64,000 bases of DNA from Rhodocyclaceae bacterium (lineage in GTDB: Bacteria; Pseudomonadota; Gammaproteobacteria; Burkholderiales; Rhodocyclaceae). The DNA lies in NCBI GenBank assembly GCA_004379165.1, contig NKXK01000025.1, forward strand, positions 1 through 64,000, written 5' to 3'. This document shows positions 62,447 through 64,000 of the stretch, in pieces; position 1 is the stretch's first letter; each line of letters begins with the position of its first letter. The notes beneath the pieces were generated by a model that did no database searches, was not told the DNA's origin, and saw only the letters and a program-made list of their open reading frames with translations. Made by a program: the position numbers and the translations under genes.

Positions 62447-63661
62447 ATGTTCCGAGCCCTCAATCGCCCCGATATTCTCGTCGTCACCCTGGCCGCCGCC
62501 GGCATCCTGATGGTGACCATGGGCGCCCGTCAGTCGCTCGGTTTGTTCATCGCGCCGATCGAGGCGTCGACCGGCCTCGGTATTGCCACCATCAGCTTCG
62601 CGCTGGCGGTCGGGCAGTTCATGTGGGGCGCGGCGCAGCCGATCGCCGGTGCTGTTGCCGACCGGCATGGACCAGGGGTGGTGCTGCTTGGTGGTCTGAT
62701 CGTGCTGGCGCTGGGCTGTGCGATCACCCCTTTCATGGACAGCGGATTCGGGCTGGTCGTGTCGCTCGGCCTGCTGGCCGCCATCGGTTCCGGCGCCGGC
62801 AGCTTCTCGGTGCTGATCGGTGCCGCGGCGCAGCGTTTGCCGATCGAGGCACGGGGTTCGGCATCCGGCGTCATCAACGCCGGTGGTTCGTTCGGGCAGT
62901 TTGTCTTTGCGCCGATCCTGCAGAAGCTGATCCAGAGTCTCGGCTGGATGAGCACGATGTGGGCGACGGCCTTGATGGTGCTGGCGGCGGTGCCGCTGGT
63001 CGGTCGGCTGACGCGGCCGGTTGATGGCCATGTCAAACCCGCGCACGAGCCGGGCGGTCTGCGCCGGGCGGTCGCCGAGGCGATGCAGAATCGCAGCTAC
63101 CTGCTGCTGCATGCCGGTTTTTTCACCTGCGGCTTCCACATCGCCTTTCTCGTCACCCATCTGCCGGGTGAGGTCAACCTCTGCGGCCTGCCGCCGTCGG
63201 TTGCCAGCTGGTCGCTGGCCATCATCGGCCTGGCCAATATTTTTGGCAGCCTCTACGCCGGTTCCTGCGTGGCCAAGTACCGCAGCAAGTATGTCCTCGC
63301 GGCGATGTACGGCTCGCGGGCCCTGTTGATCGCCCTGTACCTGATGGCGCCGCGCACCGAATGGACTTTTTATCTGTTTGCCGCCGGCCTGGGCTTCACT
63401 TGGCTGGCGACGGTGCCGCCGACGGCGGCCATCGTCGGCAAACTGTTCGGTATCCGCTACCTGGCGACGCTGTTCGGTCTGACGCTGCTCAGTCACCAGA
63501 TCGGCGGTTTCCTCGGTGCTTGGCTGGGTGGTCTGGCGATCAGCCGCTACGGTGACTTCGGCTGGATGTGGTACGCCGACATGGCGCTGGCTGCCGCGGC
63601 GGCACTGGTCAACCTGCCAATCCGCGAAGCACCGGTGGCTCCCCGGCCAGTGCCGGCCTGA
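62447..63661 (+). CDS. MFS transporter, OFA/monocarboxylate-like
   Basis: A 404-aa inner-membrane carrier with twelve predicted helices. It has TMGARQSLGLFIAPIEAST at the first loop, VGQFMWGAAQPIAGAVADRHG (the MFS loop 2-3 motif), and a C-half with TWLATVPPTAAIVGKLFG. Similar proteins carry organic acids or are of unknown substrate. The divergent LysR gene is the likely regulator; the spacer holds a GCCCT/AGGGC dyad at 62407-62424. Confidence 0.85.
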   Translation: MFRALNRPDILVVTLAAAGILMVTMGARQSLGLFIAPIEASTGLGIATISFALAVGQFMWGAAQPIAGAVADRHGPGVVLLGGLIVLALGCAITPFMDSGFGLVVSLGLLAAIGSGAGSFSVLIGAAAQRLPIEARGSASGVINAGGSFGQFVFAPILQKLIQSLGWMSTMWATALMVLAAVPLVGRLTRPVDGHVKPAHEPGGLRRAVAEAMQNRSYLLLHAGFFTCGFHIAFLVTHLPGEVNLCGLPPSVASWSLAIIGLANIFGSLYAGSCVAKYRSKYVLAAMYGSRALLIALYLMAPRTEWTFYLFAAGLGFTWLATVPPTAAIVGKLFGIRYLATLFGLTLLSHQIGGFLGAWLGGLAISRYGDFGWMWYADMALAAAAALVNLPIREAPVAPRPVPA

Positions 63662-63696
63662 TCAGGGAATGACTTGTCAAGAAGCAGCAGATTGAG

Positions 63697-63766
63697 TCGT
63701 CATCACCACGAGGGCGGGGATCCAGATGATTGATGTTTATGGATTCCCGCCTCCGCGGGAATGGCG
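63697..63766. repeat. Dispersed palindromic repeat (REP-like), copy 3
   Basis: GTCGTCATCACCACGAGGGC with GGGGATCCAG, a short AT centre, then TGGATTCCCGCCTCCGCGGG and AATGGCGA. Same family as the copies at 17353 and 23632. It lies after the MFS stop. Confidence 0.78.
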
Positions 63767-63835
63767 ATTCTGCTTCAGAAAGTGTTTCGTTCATCAAAAC
63801 AACCACACAAACAACAAACAGCAGGAGATAACAGC

Positions 63836-64000
63836 ATGAGCAAACTACGTCGGGAAATCACGGTCGAGGTTCTTAACGAGCGGGGCGGCGAGTACCTTCC
63901 GGGCTATCTCGGTATCGAGATGTGCGAACTGGCGGAAAACACGCTGAGCAGCCGGATGCCGGTGCGCCGCTTGCATATCGCACCAAACGAGTTCCTGCAT
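63836..64000 (+). CDS. Hotdog-fold thioesterase (PaaI-like), N-terminal part
   Basis: Fifty-five codons run off the window end. The start at 63836 follows CAGGAG. The sequence around LPGYLGIEMCELAENTLSSR matches the N-terminal strand-helix of PaaI-type acyl-CoA thioesterases. The catalytic part would be beyond the edge, so the substrate cannot be guessed. Confidence 0.65.
   Translation, partial: MSKLRREITVEVLNERGGEYLPGYLGIEMCELAENTLSSRMPVRRLHIAPNEFLH

Overview
The window is 64 kb of GC-rich chromosomal DNA from a free-living, respiring Gram-negative bacterium. Several things point to a betaproteobacterium, most likely of the Rhodocyclaceae (Dechloromonas/Azonexus/Azoarcus-like): a DUF2863 gene, a DUF934 gene inside a cysH-cysI operon, the bioA-F-H-C-D cluster, many c-di-GMP and HDOD signalling proteins, and the codon use. 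This placement is inference; no rRNA or tRNA gene was seen. The window is mainly core metabolism, broken by islands of insertion-sequence and gene debris.

Layout. 1-160: tail of an IS3-family element. 0.3-2.1 kb: fpr and a divergent LysR gene that share a dyad operator. 2.1-6.1 kb: molybdate uptake and control (a Mop protein, ModE box, modE-modA-modB-modC). 6.1-9.5 kb: a minus-strand run (membrane spermidine-synthase-like protein, an internally deleted HlyC/CorC remnant, rarD, DUF599). 9.6-11.4 kb: a PIN/antitoxin pair and an unrecognised gene. 11.7-23.2 kb: pbpC and a large alpha-2-macroglobulin gene, normally neighbours, here separated by a receiver fragment, a diguanylate cyclase with a hemerythrin domain, and two small genes. 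23.3-26.2 kb: a small cysteine-rich protein, a DUF4124 protein, an HDOD protein and a frameshifted double-receiver gene. 26.4-27.2 kb: IS5 debris. 27.2-31.5 kb: cysN-cysD, trmA, VF530 and a hypothetical gene. 31.6-32.6 kb: IS4 debris joined to a dead receiver-HPt gene. 32.6-36.7 kb: a nucleotide-binding-like/acetate kinase/PduL fusion, argC and sodC. 37-41.7 kb: cysH, DUF934, cysI and tauE, with cysB divergent. 41.8-44.4 kb: a lone nosD and an EAL-like/HDOD gene. 44.5-45.1 kb: an ORF-less group II intron. 45.2-48.6 kb: ppiC, bolA, yciI, yciB, an HD-GYP response regulator and an HPt protein. 48.6-53.8 kb: the biotin operon bioA-(REC)-bioF-bioH-bioC-bioD. 53.9-64 kb: DUF2863, yaaA, a TlpA-like thioredoxin, cti, PIN, dusC, a TrmB-like gene, a YkgJ-like gene, LysR/MFS and the start of a thioesterase.

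How the genes work together. Sulfate assimilation is nearly complete: CysDN makes APS, an Fe-S type CysH reduces it, CysI reduces sulfite, TauE probably moves a sulfur oxyanion and CysB regulates. No cysJ is present, so the electron donor of CysI is open. The biotin operon covers pimeloyl-ACP entry (BioC, BioH) through dethiobiotin (BioF, BioA, BioD). The mod genes supply molybdenum. c-di-GMP is made by the GGDEF-hemerythrin protein and degraded by the HD-GYP protein.

The most unusual signal is a short motif of about 34 bp that recurs at least 15 times on both strands, inside and between genes. It has a TGCGGT core followed by two A-rich tracts one helical turn apart, the same plan as the Pasteurellaceae DNA uptake signal sequence. 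The second is the three-domain acetate kinase/PduL fusion at 32637-34958.
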